In this document: one piece after another, positions 51,247 through 60,065 of the stretch
How positions within the stretch are numbered: position 1 is the first letter of the stretch
How the letters are laid out: every line of letters begins with the position of its first letter
NCBI RefSeq assembly: GCF_007954505.1
Contig: NZ_CP042412.1
Coordinates: 1,364,001 to 1,428,000, forward strand
DNA from: Microbacterium sp. CBA3102
Lineage (GTDB): Bacteria > Actinomycetota > Actinomycetes > Actinomycetales > Microbacteriaceae
Direction: 5' to 3'
Length of the DNA: 64,000 bases
Notes under the pieces: generated by a model
What the model was told of the DNA's origin: nothing
The model's database searches: none
Seen by the model: the letters and a program-made list of their open reading frames with translations, nothing else
Made by a program: the position numbers and the translations under genes

Positions 51247-52973
51247 CCGCCGCGCCGACCACGCAGAGGGTCCTGATCGCCAATCGCGGAGAGATCGCCG
51301 TGCGCGTCATCCGTGCCTGTGCCGAAGCCGGCTACGCATCGATCGCGGTGTACGCCGACCAGGACGTCGACGCCCTGCACGTGCGCCTCGCCGACGAGGC
51401 CGTGGGTCTCGTCGGCACCACGGCCGCCGACACCTACCTCTCCATCGACGCGCTGCTCGCCGCCGCACGGCAGTCGGGGGCGACCGCCGTGCATCCGGGA
51501 TACGGATTCCTGTCGGAGAGCGCCGCGTTCGCGCGAGCGGTGGAAGGGGCCGGGCTGGTCTGGATCGGTCCGACGCCCGCGAGCATCGACGCGCTCGGAG
51601 ACAAGATGACCGCGCGTCGCATCGCTCAGCAGGTCGGTGCCCCTCTGGCGGCCGGAACCGATGAGCCGTTGGCCGGCGCGGAGGAGGCGGTGGCTTTCGC
51701 GGAGGAACACGGTCTCCCGATCGCGATCAAGGCGGCCTTCGGCGGCGGCGGGCGCGGACTCAAGGTCGTGCGCGAGCTGTCCGCGGTGGCGGAGGCGTTC
51801 GATGCGGCCACCCGCGAGGCCATCGCGGCGTTCGGTCGAGGCGAGTGCTTCGTGGAGCGGTTCCTGGAGAGCCCGCGTCATATCGAGGTCCAGGTGCTCG
51901 GCGACGGACGCGGCGGTGTCGTCATCGTCGGCGATCGTGACTGCTCGATGCAGCGTCGCAACCAGAAGCTCATCGAGGAAGCCCCCGCGCCCGGACTATC
52001 CGTCGCACAGCGGACCCGGTTCCACGACGCCGCACGCTCGATCTGCGCCGAGGTCTCCTACCGCGGGGCAGGCACGGTGGAGTTCCTGCTGGCCGCAGAC
52101 GGCACCATCTCCTTCCTCGAGGTGAACACCCGGCTCCAGGTGGAGCATCCGGTCACCGAAGCGGTCGCCGGGGTCGATCTGGTGCGCGAGCAGTTCCGGA
52201 TCGCGTTCGGGGGAGGTCCGTCCTTCACCGAGACGCCCGACCCCGTCGGCCACGCGTTCGAGTTCCGGATCAATGCCGAGGACCCCGGTCGCGGATTCCT
52301 GCCCAGCCCCGGTCGCGTCGAGCGGTTACGGATCCCCGGTGGTCCCGGCGTGCGGTGGGACAGCGGCATCGATGAGGGCGACGTCGTCCAGCCGGCTTTC
52401 GACTCGATGATCGCCAAGCTCATCGTGCACGCGGAGTCCCGCGACGCGGCCATCGTGCGGGCGCGCCGGGCACTGCGTGAGCTCGTGGTGGAGGGTCCGG
52501 CGACGGTCATCCCGTTCGACCTGCTCGCCCTCGACGATGCGGCGTTCGCCACCGAGACCTTCGCGGTGCACACGCAGTGGATCGAGAGTGCGCTGCTGCT
52601 GAAGCTGGAGATGCAGTCCCGACCATCCGCGCTGCCGGACGCCGTGCTGCAGCGCTTCCCGGTCGAGATCGACGGACGGCGGGTGATGCTCGGGCTCCCG
52701 GCGGCTCTGCTGGCGGGACTCGGTCCGTCGACGGGCGCTGCCGTGCCCACGCCCGCCGCCGATCCGACCGAACTGTGCTCCCCCGTGCCGGGCACGCTGG
52801 TGCGCTGGCTCGTCGAGGAGGGCGCGGAGGTCGCACAGGGCGATCCGGTCGCCGTCATCGACGCCATGAAGATGGAGACGACGGTCGAAGCCCATCGCGC
52901 CGGCACGCTTTCACACCGCGTTGCACTCTCCGCGACGGTCTCGGCCGACGGCGTGCTCGCGGTCATCGACTGA
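51243..52973 (+). CDS. Biotin carboxylase with biotin-carrier domain
   Basis: A 576-residue protein: biotin carboxylase (VLIANRGEIAVRVIRACAEAG, ATP-grasp with AAFGGGGRGLKVV, EVNTRLQVEHPVTE) followed by a BCCP domain with biotinyl Lys543 in DAMKMETTV. It carboxylates biotin with ATP and bicarbonate. No carboxyltransferase is adjacent, so the acceptor is unknown. Position as last gene of the pxp operon suggests a link to 5-oxoproline use, a recurring but unexplained association. A general acetyl-/propionyl-CoA carboxylase role is the alternative. Confidence 0.9.
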   Translation: MTAAPTTQRVLIANRGEIAVRVIRACAEAGYASIAVYADQDVDALHVRLADEAVGLVGTTAADTYLSIDALLAAARQSGATAVHPGYGFLSESAAFARAVEGAGLVWIGPTPASIDALGDKMTARRIAQQVGAPLAAGTDEPLAGAEEAVAFAEEHGLPIAIKAAFGGGGRGLKVVRELSAVAEAFDAATREAIAAFGRGECFVERFLESPRHIEVQVLGDGRGGVVIVGDRDCSMQRRNQKLIEEAPAPGLSVAQRTRFHDAARSICAEVSYRGAGTVEFLLAADGTISFLEVNTRLQVEHPVTEAVAGVDLVREQFRIAFGGGPSFTETPDPVGHAFEFRINAEDPGRGFLPSPGRVERLRIPGGPGVRWDSGIDEGDVVQPAFDSMIAKLIVHAESRDAAIVRARRALRELVVEGPATVIPFDLLALDDAAFATETFAVHTQWIESALLLKLEMQSRPSALPDAVLQRFPVEIDGRRVMLGLPAALLAGLGPSTGAAVPTPAADPTELCSPVPGTLVRWLVEEGAEVAQGDPVAVIDAMKMETTVEAHRAGTLSHRVALSATVSADGVLAVID

Positions 52974-52978
52974 GTCGC

Positions 52979-53064
52979 GTTCGCAACTCCGCAGAAACGT
53001 AGCCGTTCCGGGCCGAACCGGCCGCATGACGCGGGATTCGGGCTACTTCTGCGGAGTTGTGAAC
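52979..53064. repeat. Intergenic palindromic element, family A copy 3
   Basis: The arms GTTCGCAACTCCGCAGAA (52979-52996) and TTCTGCGGAGTTGTGAAC (53047-53064) match at 17 of 18 positions and extend by GTAGCC/GGCTAC after a 2-nt bulge. The inner arm differs from copies at 39081 and 59974 (CTCCGCAGAA versus CTCAGGA) yet still pairs: covariation. It lies between convergent genes. Confidence 0.9.
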
Positions 53065-53070
53065 CGCGAC

Positions 53071-53107
53071 GGCGGGAGAGCCGGCGGGAGAGCCGGCGGG
53101 AGAAGCC
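53071..53107. repeat. 12-bp tandem repeat GGCGGGAGAGCC x3
   Basis: Units at 53071-53082 and 53083-53094 are identical; the third (53095-53107) has one inserted A. The array starts 6 bp after palindrome A copy 3 and ends at the stop codon of the permease gene. Confidence 0.85.
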
Positions 53108-53109
53108 GG

Positions 53110-54438
53110 TTACTCGGGGTCGCCGCCGAGCGGGCCGACGGCTGCGAGCGGACGGGGGTCGTCAGCACCGGTCTTGCGCAGGCGGGCGATCAGGTTCCCC
53201 AGGTGGTAGATCAGGATCGCCGCGACCGTGGCGATGACGATTCCGCCGAGTTCGAAGCCGGAGGCCTCGTCCTTGATCATGAACCCGCCGACGGCCATGA
53301 TCAGGGCGACGGCGGCCGTGTACTGGTTGACGGGCCGGGAGAAGTCGACGCGGTTGTCGACCCAGATCTTGATGCCGATCACCCCGATGAGGCCGTACAG
53401 TGCGGTGGTCACGCCACCGAGCACTCCGGCGGGCACGGAGTTGATGACCTCACCGAACTTGGGCGAGAGGCTGAGCAGGATCGCGGCGGCTCCGGCCACC
53501 CAGTACGCAGCGGTGGAGTAGACGCGGGTGGAAGCCATCACACCGATGTTCTCCCCGTAGGTCGTGGTTCCCGATCCGCCGAAGAAGCCGGCCAGGGTGG
53601 TCGAGACACCATCGGCGATCAGGGCCTTGCCGGTCTGCTGGTTCACGCTCGCATCACCGGTCATGGTCGCGACGCCGCGCACGTGGCCGACGTTCTCCGC
53701 GATCAGCACCAGGACGACGGGGAGGAACATCGCCAACGCCGTCAGCGTGCCGGGCTCGGTGAAGTTCGGGAAGGTGAAGGTGGGCAGCCCGAGCCAGTCC
53801 GCCTTCTCGACGGCTGTGAAGTCCAGTTCCCCGCGGAAACCCGCGAAGATGTAGCCCGCGATCACGCCGAGGAAGATCGAGATGCGTCCGAGGAAACCAC
53901 GGAAGACGACGGCGAAGAGGATCGTGATCGCGAGGGTGAAGGTCGCGGTCACGGGCGCTGCGGCGTAGTTGTTGTGCGCTGCGCCGGCGAGGTTGAACCC
54001 GATGAGGGCGACGATGGTCCCCGCGAGGACCGGCGGCAAGAAGCGATCGACCCACTTCACGCCGACCGTGTGCACCACGACGCCGATGATCGCCAGGAGT
54101 ACGCCGACCGCCACGATGCCGGCCAGGGCGGTGCCCATGTTCGCGGAGGCGGTCGCGGCCGTGACCGGTGCGATGAAGGCGAAGGAAGAGCCGAGGTAGC
54201 TGGGCAGCTTGTTGCGGGTGATCAGCAGGAACAGGATCGTGCCGACACCGCTGAACAGCAGGGTGGTGGCGACCGGGAAGCCGGTGATGATCGGCACCAG
54301 GAACGTGGCCCCGAACATCGCGACGACGTGCTGGAGTCCGATCGCGATCGTCGCCGGCCAGTTCAGGCGCTCATCGGGACGGACGACGGCGTCGGGTTCG
54401 ACCGTGCGGCCGTTTCCGTGCAGCTTCCACAGGGCCAT
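53110..54438 (-). CDS. Uracil/xanthine permease (NCS2 family)
   Basis: A 442-residue nucleobase:cation symporter-2 with about 13-14 hydrophobic segments. It begins ERLNWPATIAIGLQHVVAMFGATFLVPIITGFP; LIAENVGHVRGVATMTG and GGSGTTTYGENIGVMASTRVYST are the UraA-type substrate motifs. It most likely imports uracil, with xanthine a weaker possibility. Together with purC and purD nearby it fits nucleotide supply, but it is probably transcribed alone. Confidence 0.92.
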   Translation of the reverse strand: MALWKLHGNGRTVEPDAVVRPDERLNWPATIAIGLQHVVAMFGATFLVPIITGFPVATTLLFSGVGTILFLLITRNKLPSYLGSSFAFIAPVTAATASANMGTALAGIVAVGVLLAIIGVVVHTVGVKWVDRFLPPVLAGTIVALIGFNLAGAAHNNYAAAPVTATFTLAITILFAVVFRGFLGRISIFLGVIAGYIFAGFRGELDFTAVEKADWLGLPTFTFPNFTEPGTLTALAMFLPVVLVLIAENVGHVRGVATMTGDASVNQQTGKALIADGVSTTLAGFFGGSGTTTYGENIGVMASTRVYSTAAYWVAGAAAILLSLSPKFGEVINSVPAGVLGGVTTALYGLIGVIGIKIWVDNRVDFSRPVNQYTAAVALIMAVGGFMIKDEASGFELGGIVIATVAAILIYHLGNLIARLRKTGADDPRPLAAVGPLGGDPE

Positions 54439-54543
54439 GCGGGCTCCTCAGAGGTTCGGGGGATGGCAGGAGTGCTGGAGCAACACTATCGATTCCTGAG
54501 GGTTCCCTGAGTGCGGACGCCCCTCTCCGCCGGTCGGCGTGCA

Positions 54544-54629
54544 GGTTCAGATGCAGGTGTGCACGACGGATGCAGGAGCGGCTTGCGGCCGATCGTCATG
54601 CATCCGTCGGATCGTCATGCACCCGAACC
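54544..54629. repeat. Intergenic nested palindrome, TGCATGA/GGATGCA family (F) copy 3
   Basis: The inner arms CGACGGATGCA (54564-54574) and TGCATCCGTCG (54599-54609) are perfect; the outer arms GGTTC (54544-54548) and GAACC (54625-54629) close the structure. It lies between co-oriented minus-strand genes, purC and the permease. Confidence 0.75.
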
Positions 54630-54687
54630 GCACACCGGGCGTCGGAGTAGCACACGCGGGCGTGCGAGCAGCGCACAGCGGGAGGGG

Positions 54688-55566
54688 TCAGGCTCCGAGA
54701 CGCTCGATCAGCTCGCGGTAGCGGTCGGCGGTGCGTGCGACCACATCGTCCGGAAGCAGCGGCGGCTCGCCCTGCTGGTCCCAGTTCGCCGCCAGCCAGT
54801 CGCGCACGATCTGCTTGTCGAAGCTCGCCATCCGTGCGCTCGGGGTGCTGCCGGTGCGCCAGGCCTCGGCGTCCCAGTACCGCGACGAATCGCTCGTGAG
54901 CACCTCGTCGGCCAGGCGCAGAGTGCCGTCGGCATCCGTCCCGAACTCGAACTTGGTGTCGGCGAGGATCAGGCCCTTCTCCTCGGCGATGGCGGCCGCA
55001 GCCGTGTAGATCGCGAGGGAGGTGTCGCGCAGTTCGGCCGCACGGTCGGCGCCGACCAGCTCGACGGCTCGGTCGAACGTGATGTTCTCGTCGTGCTCGC
55101 CCATCGGCGCCTTGTAGGCGGGGGTGAACAGGGGCTCCGGCAGCCGGTCGCCGTTCTGCAGGCCCGCGGGCAGCGGGATGCCGCACACGGTGCCGCTCTC
55201 CTGGTACTCGACCCAGCCCGACCCCGTGATGTAGCCGCGCACGACGCACTCGATCGGCAGCATCTCGAGCGACTGTGCGAGCATGGCGCGATCGGCGACG
55301 GCCTCGGGCAGCTCACCCGCGGCGATGTGGTTGGGGAAGTCGGAGAGCTGGGCGAACCACCAGCGGCTCAGACGCGTCAGCAGGGCGCCCTTGTCGGTGA
55401 TGCCGGGAGAGAGCACGAAGTCGAAGGCGCTCACCCGGTCGGAGGCGACGACGAGGATGCGGGTGTCCGCCGGGTCTTCCGAGGCGTACAGATCGCGGAC
55501 CTTGCCCGAGTAGATGTGCCGCCAGCCGGGGATGCTCTGTGCCGTGCCTTCTGAAGGAATGCTCAC
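54688..55566 (-). CDS. purC: SAICAR synthase PurC
   Basis: A 292-residue phosphoribosylaminoimidazole-succinocarboxamide synthase acting in purine synthesis. HIYSGKVRDLY, VVASDRVSAFDFVLSPGITDKGALL, PIECVVRGYITGSGW and LADTKFEFG are conserved. GTG 55566 is chosen; on the minus strand GATAAT lies 6 nt before it, which would give a leaderless message. An upstream in-frame start at 55602 would add twelve unconserved residues and place it in the E2 palindrome. Confidence 0.94.
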   Translation of the reverse strand: MSIPSEGTAQSIPGWRHIYSGKVRDLYASEDPADTRILVVASDRVSAFDFVLSPGITDKGALLTRLSRWWFAQLSDFPNHIAAGELPEAVADRAMLAQSLEMLPIECVVRGYITGSGWVEYQESGTVCGIPLPAGLQNGDRLPEPLFTPAYKAPMGEHDENITFDRAVELVGADRAAELRDTSLAIYTAAAAIAEEKGLILADTKFEFGTDADGTLRLADEVLTSDSSRYWDAEAWRTGSTPSARMASFDKQIVRDWLAANWDQQGEPPLLPDDVVARTADRYRELIERLGA

Positions 55567-55602
55567 CCGCTCATTATCCCGGTTCCGTCGGGCGGGTCCC
55601 AC

Positions 55603-55699
55603 CGAGACCCCCGTTCGTCGCCGAGACCCCGCCGTACCGCCGTAACTGCGACGGGGTCTCGGCGACAGGACGGGGTGTCGGCGACAGGACGGGGTCTCG
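55603..55699. repeat. Intergenic palindromic element, CGAGACCCC family (E) copy 2
   Basis: GTCGCCGAGACCCCG (55617-55631) pairs with its complement inside 55651-55666. A further CGAGACCCC at 55603 faces CGGGGTCTCG near 55699. The right half contains a direct 20-bp duplication beginning GGCGACAGGACGGGGT. It sits between divergent purC and padR. Confidence 0.8.
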
Positions 55700-55718
55700 C
55701 CGCGGTCGAAATGGGCGT

Positions 55719-55736
55719 ATAGTCCACATGGACTAT
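55719..55736. promoter_or_regulatory. PadR-type operator
   Basis: ATAGTCCACATGGACTAT is an 18-bp dyad (arms ATAGTCC/GGACTAT). TATAGT (55718-55723) is a likely -10 overlapping it, so the downstream PadR protein probably represses its own operon. Confidence 0.8.
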
Positions 55737-55748
55737 TTGAGGGGACCC

Positions 55749-56375
55749 ATGAAGAAGGATGCCGTCGATCGCCTCACCCCGATGGGGGTGATGGTGCTCG
55801 CGCTGCTGCGCGAGGGTGACATGCACCCCTACGAGATGGTGCGTCTCATGCGGGCCCGCCACGACGACCGGCTCCTCACGATCACGAACGGGACGCTGTA
55901 CCACACGGTCTCCCGGCTGCATCGTGCAGGGTTGATCGATGAACTCGGCATCGACCGCGAGGGCAACCGTCCGGAGCGCACGACCTACTCCCTGACGGAT
56001 GCCGGACGCGAAGCGGTCGTCACGTGGGTGCAGCGCGAGCTGCCCCGCATCGACCGCCCCGCCGAGTTCCGGATCGCGCTCGCCGAGGCGCACAACCTCG
56101 AGCGTCCGGAGGTCATCGAGCTTCTGGGCGCGCATCGGGTCGCCCTGGTCGACGACCACATCCGACATCGCGACGGCTTGGCGAAGGCCAGGAATCACGC
56201 GGTTCCCGAACAGGTCCTCGTCGAGATCGAGCGTCAGGAAGCGCTGCTGGCGGCGGAGCTCCGCTGGCTCGACTCCCTGCTCGAACGCCTCGAGGCCGAC
56301 GCCCTGCCGTGGGGTCCCACGGCATTCCAGAACTCAGACCGCTACCGCGCTCAGCGAAAGGCTGCACAGCAATGA
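55749..56375 (+). CDS. PadR-family regulator of the efflux pump
   Basis: A 208-residue PadR protein: N-terminal winged helix (LTPMGVMVLALLREGDMHPYEMVRLMRAR, TNGTLYHTVSRLHRAGLI) and C-terminal helical dimerisation domain of the Vir_act_alpha_C type. ATG 55749 is used because GAGGGG lies 4 nt upstream; the in-frame ATG at 55728 is within the operator. It overlaps the MFS gene by ATGA and is the probable drug-responsive repressor of that pair. Confidence 0.87.
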   Translation: MKKDAVDRLTPMGVMVLALLREGDMHPYEMVRLMRARHDDRLLTITNGTLYHTVSRLHRAGLIDELGIDREGNRPERTTYSLTDAGREAVVTWVQRELPRIDRPAEFRIALAEAHNLERPEVIELLGAHRVALVDDHIRHRDGLAKARNHAVPEQVLVEIERQEALLAAELRWLDSLLERLEADALPWGPTAFQNSDRYRAQRKAAQQ

Positions 56376-57919
56376 CCGATGCTCCTCGTGCCGGAGACCG
56401 CCCACCGGTGTCCGCGCCCTCGTCCTCCGGTCCGTCGACCGGCACCTACTCCCTCGGGCACAAGCCCACGAGTCCCTGGCCTGCGCTCTGGGCGCTCGTC
56501 ATCGGCTTCTTCATGATCCTGGTCGACACCACGATCGTGTCGGTCGCGAACCCGGCCATCAAGGCGGCGCTCGACCCGAACACGAACAACCTCGACAACG
56601 TGGTGTGGGTCACGAGCGCCTACCTGCTCGCCTACGCCGTGCCGCTGCTGATCACCGGACGCCTCGGCGACCGCTTCGGCCCGAAGAACATCTACCTGAT
56701 CGGTCTCGCGATCTTCACGCTCGCCTCGCTCTGGTGCGGACTCTCCACCACACTCGAGGGGCTCATCGTCGCCCGCGCGGTGCAGGGGCTCGGTGCGGCG
56801 TTCATGACCCCGCAGACGATGGCCGTGATCACCCGCACGTTCCCGCCTGAGCGCCGCGGTGCCGCGATGGGACTGTGGGGCGCGACCGCCGGTGTCGCCA
56901 CCCTGGTCGGCCCGCTCGTCGGAGGCCTGCTGGTCGACGGCTTCGGCTGGGAGTGGATCTTCTTCGTGAACGTCCCGGTCGGCATCGTCGCGTTCGTGCT
57001 CGCCTGGCGCCTGGTCCCGAAGCTCGCGACGCACCCGCACCGCTTCGACATCGTGGGCGTGGTGCTGAGCGCCGTGGCGCTCTTCCTCCTCGTGTTCGGA
57101 CTCCAGGAGGGCGAGAAGTACGACTGGGGCGTCATCTGGGGCCCCATCTCGGTGTGGAGCCTGATCATCGCCGGGCTGGTGGTCCTCGGTCTCTTCATCC
57201 TGCAGCAGGCCAAGACCCGGAGTGAGCCGCTGGTCCCGCTCGAGCTGTTCCGCGACCGCAACTTCTCGGGGGCGAATGTCGCGATCGCGGCGGTCGGCTT
57301 CACGGTGACGAGCATGTCGCTGCCGATGATGTTCTTCCTGCAGACGGCGCGCGGGCTCACGCCCACCGAAGCGGCGCTGCTCCTGATCCCGATGGCCGTG
57401 CTCTCGGGTGTGCTCGCTCCGGCCGCGGGCAAGCTGCTCGACCGGGTCGATCCGCGCATCATCCTCATCCCGGGGTTGCTCTGCGTGGCCGGCGCGCTGG
57501 TCTGGTACTCGGCCCTGATCAACATGGACACCCCGATCTGGATGTTCCTGCTGCCGTCCGCCCTGATGGGCATCGGCAATGCGGGCATGTGGGGCCCGCT
57601 CGCCACCACGGCGACGCGCAAGCTCCCTCCGCGCCAGGCCGGTGCGGGTGCGGGCATCTACAACACGACCAGGACGATCGGATCGGTCATCGGCTCGGCA
57701 TCCATTGCGGCGTTCATGCAGTCGCGCCTGGAGGCGAATCTCCCGGGTCTCGCCGATGCGCCCTCCGGCATCTCGACGGGCGGGACGCTTCCGCCGCAGG
57801 TGGCCGACGGGTTCGCCGCCGGTATGGCGCAGTCGATCCTGCTGCCGGCGTGCGTCATGGGGATCGCCCTCATCGCCTCGCTGTTCCTCGGCCGCTACGA
57901 CAAGACCACGGCTCCCTGA
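56372..57919 (+). CDS. DHA2-family MFS multidrug exporter
   Basis: A 515-residue EmrB/QacA-type exporter with 14 predicted helices. ALVIGFFMILVDTTIVSVANPAI holds the TM1 Asp, and GRLGDRFGPKN is the motif-A loop. WGATAGVATLVGPLVGGLL is motif C of drug antiporters. It likely expels hydrophobic drugs with proton exchange. Co-transcribed with PadR. Confidence 0.92.
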   Translation: MTDAPRAGDRPPVSAPSSSGPSTGTYSLGHKPTSPWPALWALVIGFFMILVDTTIVSVANPAIKAALDPNTNNLDNVVWVTSAYLLAYAVPLLITGRLGDRFGPKNIYLIGLAIFTLASLWCGLSTTLEGLIVARAVQGLGAAFMTPQTMAVITRTFPPERRGAAMGLWGATAGVATLVGPLVGGLLVDGFGWEWIFFVNVPVGIVAFVLAWRLVPKLATHPHRFDIVGVVLSAVALFLLVFGLQEGEKYDWGVIWGPISVWSLIIAGLVVLGLFILQQAKTRSEPLVPLELFRDRNFSGANVAIAAVGFTVTSMSLPMMFFLQTARGLTPTEAALLLIPMAVLSGVLAPAAGKLLDRVDPRIILIPGLLCVAGALVWYSALINMDTPIWMFLLPSALMGIGNAGMWGPLATTATRKLPPRQAGAGAGIYNTTRTIGSVIGSASIAAFMQSRLEANLPGLADAPSGISTGGTLPPQVADGFAAGMAQSILLPACVMGIALIASLFLGRYDKTTAP

Positions 57920-57930
57920 GTCCGGCCGCG

Positions 57931-57995
57931 GCTTTCGAATCGCGTGAATCGTCGCATCCGTGGCTCGGATCGGGCCGTTTGCGGGATTCGAAAGC
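57931..57995. repeat. Intergenic palindromic element, TTCGAATCGCG family (D) copy 2
   Basis: The arms GCTTTCGAATCGCGTGAA (57931-57948) and TTTGCGGGATTCGAAAGC (57978-57995) pair at most positions. The first 16 bases from TTCGAA are identical to the copy at 44094, and parts of the core (ATCCGT, TCGGAT/TCGAGAT) are similar. Confidence 0.82.
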
Positions 57996-58040
57996 CCGGA
58001 GCGAGTTGCACCGGCGACCACCGTCTGGTGTGCTGAGGCG

Positions 58041-58595
58041 ATGACGATCGCGCTCTCCCGACCGACCACCGACCTGTTCGAGTCCTGGGCCGCCGCGGTG
58101 GCCGAGTTCGAGGGCGGACACGTCGACGGTGCCGGTATCGAGAAGGGGCTGGTGCCCGACCGTGCCGCGTGCGAGGCCTTCGTCGAGATGGCGGCGCTGT
58201 TCGCGACCCCCGGTGCCGCGCTGCCGGAGGGGCGGGTTCCGTGCGACTACTTCTGGATCACCGAGGGTGACGAGGTCGTCGGGTTCATCGCGTTCCGCCG
58301 CGAGCTCAACGAGTGGCTTCGTCGCTTCGGCGGCCACATCGGATACTCGGTGATCCCCTCCCGACGCCGGGAGGGGATCGTGCGCGAGGCGCTCCGCCTG
58401 ATGCTGCGCCTGGCGAAGGCCGAGGGCTACGAGCGGGTCATGCTCACCTGCGATGACGACAACGTGGGGTCGATCCGGACGATCGAGGGTGCAGGTGGCG
58501 AGCTCGAAGACGTGATCGACGCCCCCGAGCCCGGGCTGCCCCGCGTACGGCGGTACTGGATCGACATCTCGGGGACCAGCCTCACCGCGAGCTAG
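58041..58595 (+). CDS. GNAT-family acetyltransferase
   Basis: A 184-residue GNAT protein. IGYSVIPSRRREGIVREALRLML contains the acetyl-CoA-binding loop (R-x-x-x-G region), and LTCDDDNVGSIRTIEGAGGELED is the typical motif-B segment with the N-x-x-S element. The substrate is unknown. The last codons and stop are duplicated in a 16-bp repeat (58578-58609). Confidence 0.88.
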   Translation: MTIALSRPTTDLFESWAAAVAEFEGGHVDGAGIEKGLVPDRAACEAFVEMAALFATPGAALPEGRVPCDYFWITEGDEVVGFIAFRRELNEWLRRFGGHIGYSVIPSRRREGIVREALRLMLRLAKAEGYERVMLTCDDDNVGSIRTIEGAGGELEDVIDAPEPGLPRVRRYWIDISGTSLTAS

Positions 58596-58609
58596 CCTCA
58601 CCGCGAGCG
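58578..58609. repeat. 16-bp tandem duplication across the GNAT stop codon
   Basis: AGCCTCACCGCGAGCT (58578-58593) is repeated as AGCCTCACCGCGAGCG (58594-58609). The TAG stop straddles the junction, so the duplication may have created the present C-terminus TSLTAS. Confidence 0.75.
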
Positions 58610-58634
58610 TCTGCGGTCCGGAGGCGGAGCAGGA

Positions 58635-59912
58635 CTACTCCGCGACGCGGGCGGCGATGTCCGTGCGGTGGTGCGAGCCCTCGAGGGAGATGCGGGAGAT
58701 CGCCTCGTACGCGCGGTCACGCGCCGTGCGGAAGTCGGAGGCGACGGCCACGACGTTCAGCACGCGGCCGCCCGTCGCGATGAGCGATCCTCCCGGTGCA
58801 TCGGGGCTCGCGGTCGCCGCGTGCACGAGTCGCACACCCTCGACCGACGCAGCGTCCGCGAGGCCCTCGATCGGACGACCGGTCTGCGGCGCCTCGGGGT
58901 AGCCTTCGCTGGCGAGCACGACGGTGATCGCCACGTCGTCGCTGAACTCGGGCTCGGGCTGATCTTCGAGCGTGCCGGAGGCAGCGGCGAACAGCAGGTC
59001 CGACAACGGGGTCACCAGTCGGGGCAGCACGATCTGCGTCTCGGGGTCGCCGAAGCGGGCGTTGAACTCGATCACGCGCACACCGGCCGGGGTGAGGATC
59101 AGCCCCGCATAGAGCAGCCCGATGAACGGGGTGCCCTCGGCGTCGAGCTGCCGCACCACGGGGAGAGCCACGTCACGGGTGACCTCTTCGACGAAAGCCC
59201 GCTCGCTGCCGAACTGCTCGGCGAGCCACGGCAGCGGCGAATACGCGCCCATGCCACCGGTGTTGGGTCCGGCGTCACCGTCGAGTGCGCGCTTGAAGTC
59301 CTGAGCGGGGCTGAGTGCGCGCACCGTGTCGCCGTCGCTGAGGAAGAACAGCGAGACCTCGGGGCCGGAGAGGAACTCCTCGATGAGGACGGGCCCGGCG
59401 GGAAGGTACTGCTCGGCGTGTGCGAGGGCGTCGGCACGGTCGGACGTCACGATGACCCCCTTGCCCGCGGCGAGGCCATCGGCCTTGACCACGTACGGTG
59501 CGCCGAGCTCGTCGAACGCGGACTCGACCTCGGCCGTGGTGGATGCACGGACAGCACGACCGGTCGGCACGCCCGCCGCGTCCATGACCCGCTTGGCGAA
59601 GGACTTCGAACCCTCCAGCTGAGCGGCGGCCTTGCCCGGGCCGAACACCGGGATGCCACGTACCCGCAGCGCATCGGCGACACCGGCGACCAGCGGGGCC
59701 TCGGGGCCGACGACGACCAGGTCGATGGCGTGCTCATGCGCGAAGGCCGTCACCGCGGCGCCGTCGAGAGGATCGACCGTGACGGGGGTCGCATCCTGCG
59801 CGATGCCGGCATTGCCCGGAGCGACGAAGATCTCGTGCTCCGTCTGCTCTGCCCGCAGGGCGAGGATGATCGCGTGCTCACGGGCACCGGAACCGAGGAC
59901 GAGAATCTTCAC
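58635..59912 (-). CDS. purD: Phosphoribosylamine-glycine ligase PurD
   Basis: A 425-residue ATP-grasp enzyme forming GAR in purine synthesis. MKILVLGSGAREHAI opens the protein, followed by VVGPEAPLVAGVADALR, APYVVKADGLAAGKGVIV, GPNTGGMGAYSPLPW and IEFNARFGDPETQIVLPRL, all diagnostic. It uses a GTG start. Standard length. Confidence 0.96.
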   Translation of the reverse strand: MKILVLGSGAREHAIILALRAEQTEHEIFVAPGNAGIAQDATPVTVDPLDGAAVTAFAHEHAIDLVVVGPEAPLVAGVADALRVRGIPVFGPGKAAAQLEGSKSFAKRVMDAAGVPTGRAVRASTTAEVESAFDELGAPYVVKADGLAAGKGVIVTSDRADALAHAEQYLPAGPVLIEEFLSGPEVSLFFLSDGDTVRALSPAQDFKRALDGDAGPNTGGMGAYSPLPWLAEQFGSERAFVEEVTRDVALPVVRQLDAEGTPFIGLLYAGLILTPAGVRVIEFNARFGDPETQIVLPRLVTPLSDLLFAAASGTLEDQPEPEFSDDVAITVVLASEGYPEAPQTGRPIEGLADAASVEGVRLVHAATASPDAPGGSLIATGGRVLNVVAVASDFRTARDRAYEAISRISLEGSHHRTDIAARVAE

Positions 59913-59956
59913 CCGTCCAGACTACCGAGGCTCACGGTCCGGGTTTCAGGTGGTCG

Positions 59957-59977
59957 GGTGTTCGGTGTTCGGTGTTC
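59957..59977. repeat. Heptanucleotide tandem repeat GGTGTTC x3
   Basis: Three perfect GGTGTTC units (59957-59963, 59964-59970, 59971-59977). The last overlaps the first bases of palindrome A copy 4. Confidence 0.8.
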
Positions 59978-60058
59978 ACAACTCAGGAGGAATCTCTCCG
60001 GCCGGCGAGCATCCGCGGCGTGTCCGCCGCTTTCGCCGCATCCTTCCTGAGTTGTGAC
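59974..60058. repeat. Intergenic palindromic element, family A copy 4
   Basis: GTTCACAACTCAGGA (59974-59988) opposes TCCTGAGTTGTGACC (60044-60058), pairing at 14 of 15 positions; total 85 bp. It lies between co-oriented nudix and purD genes on the minus strand. Both arms carry the same CTCAGGA variant as copy 2. Confidence 0.88.
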
Positions 60059-60065
60059 CGAGGTC

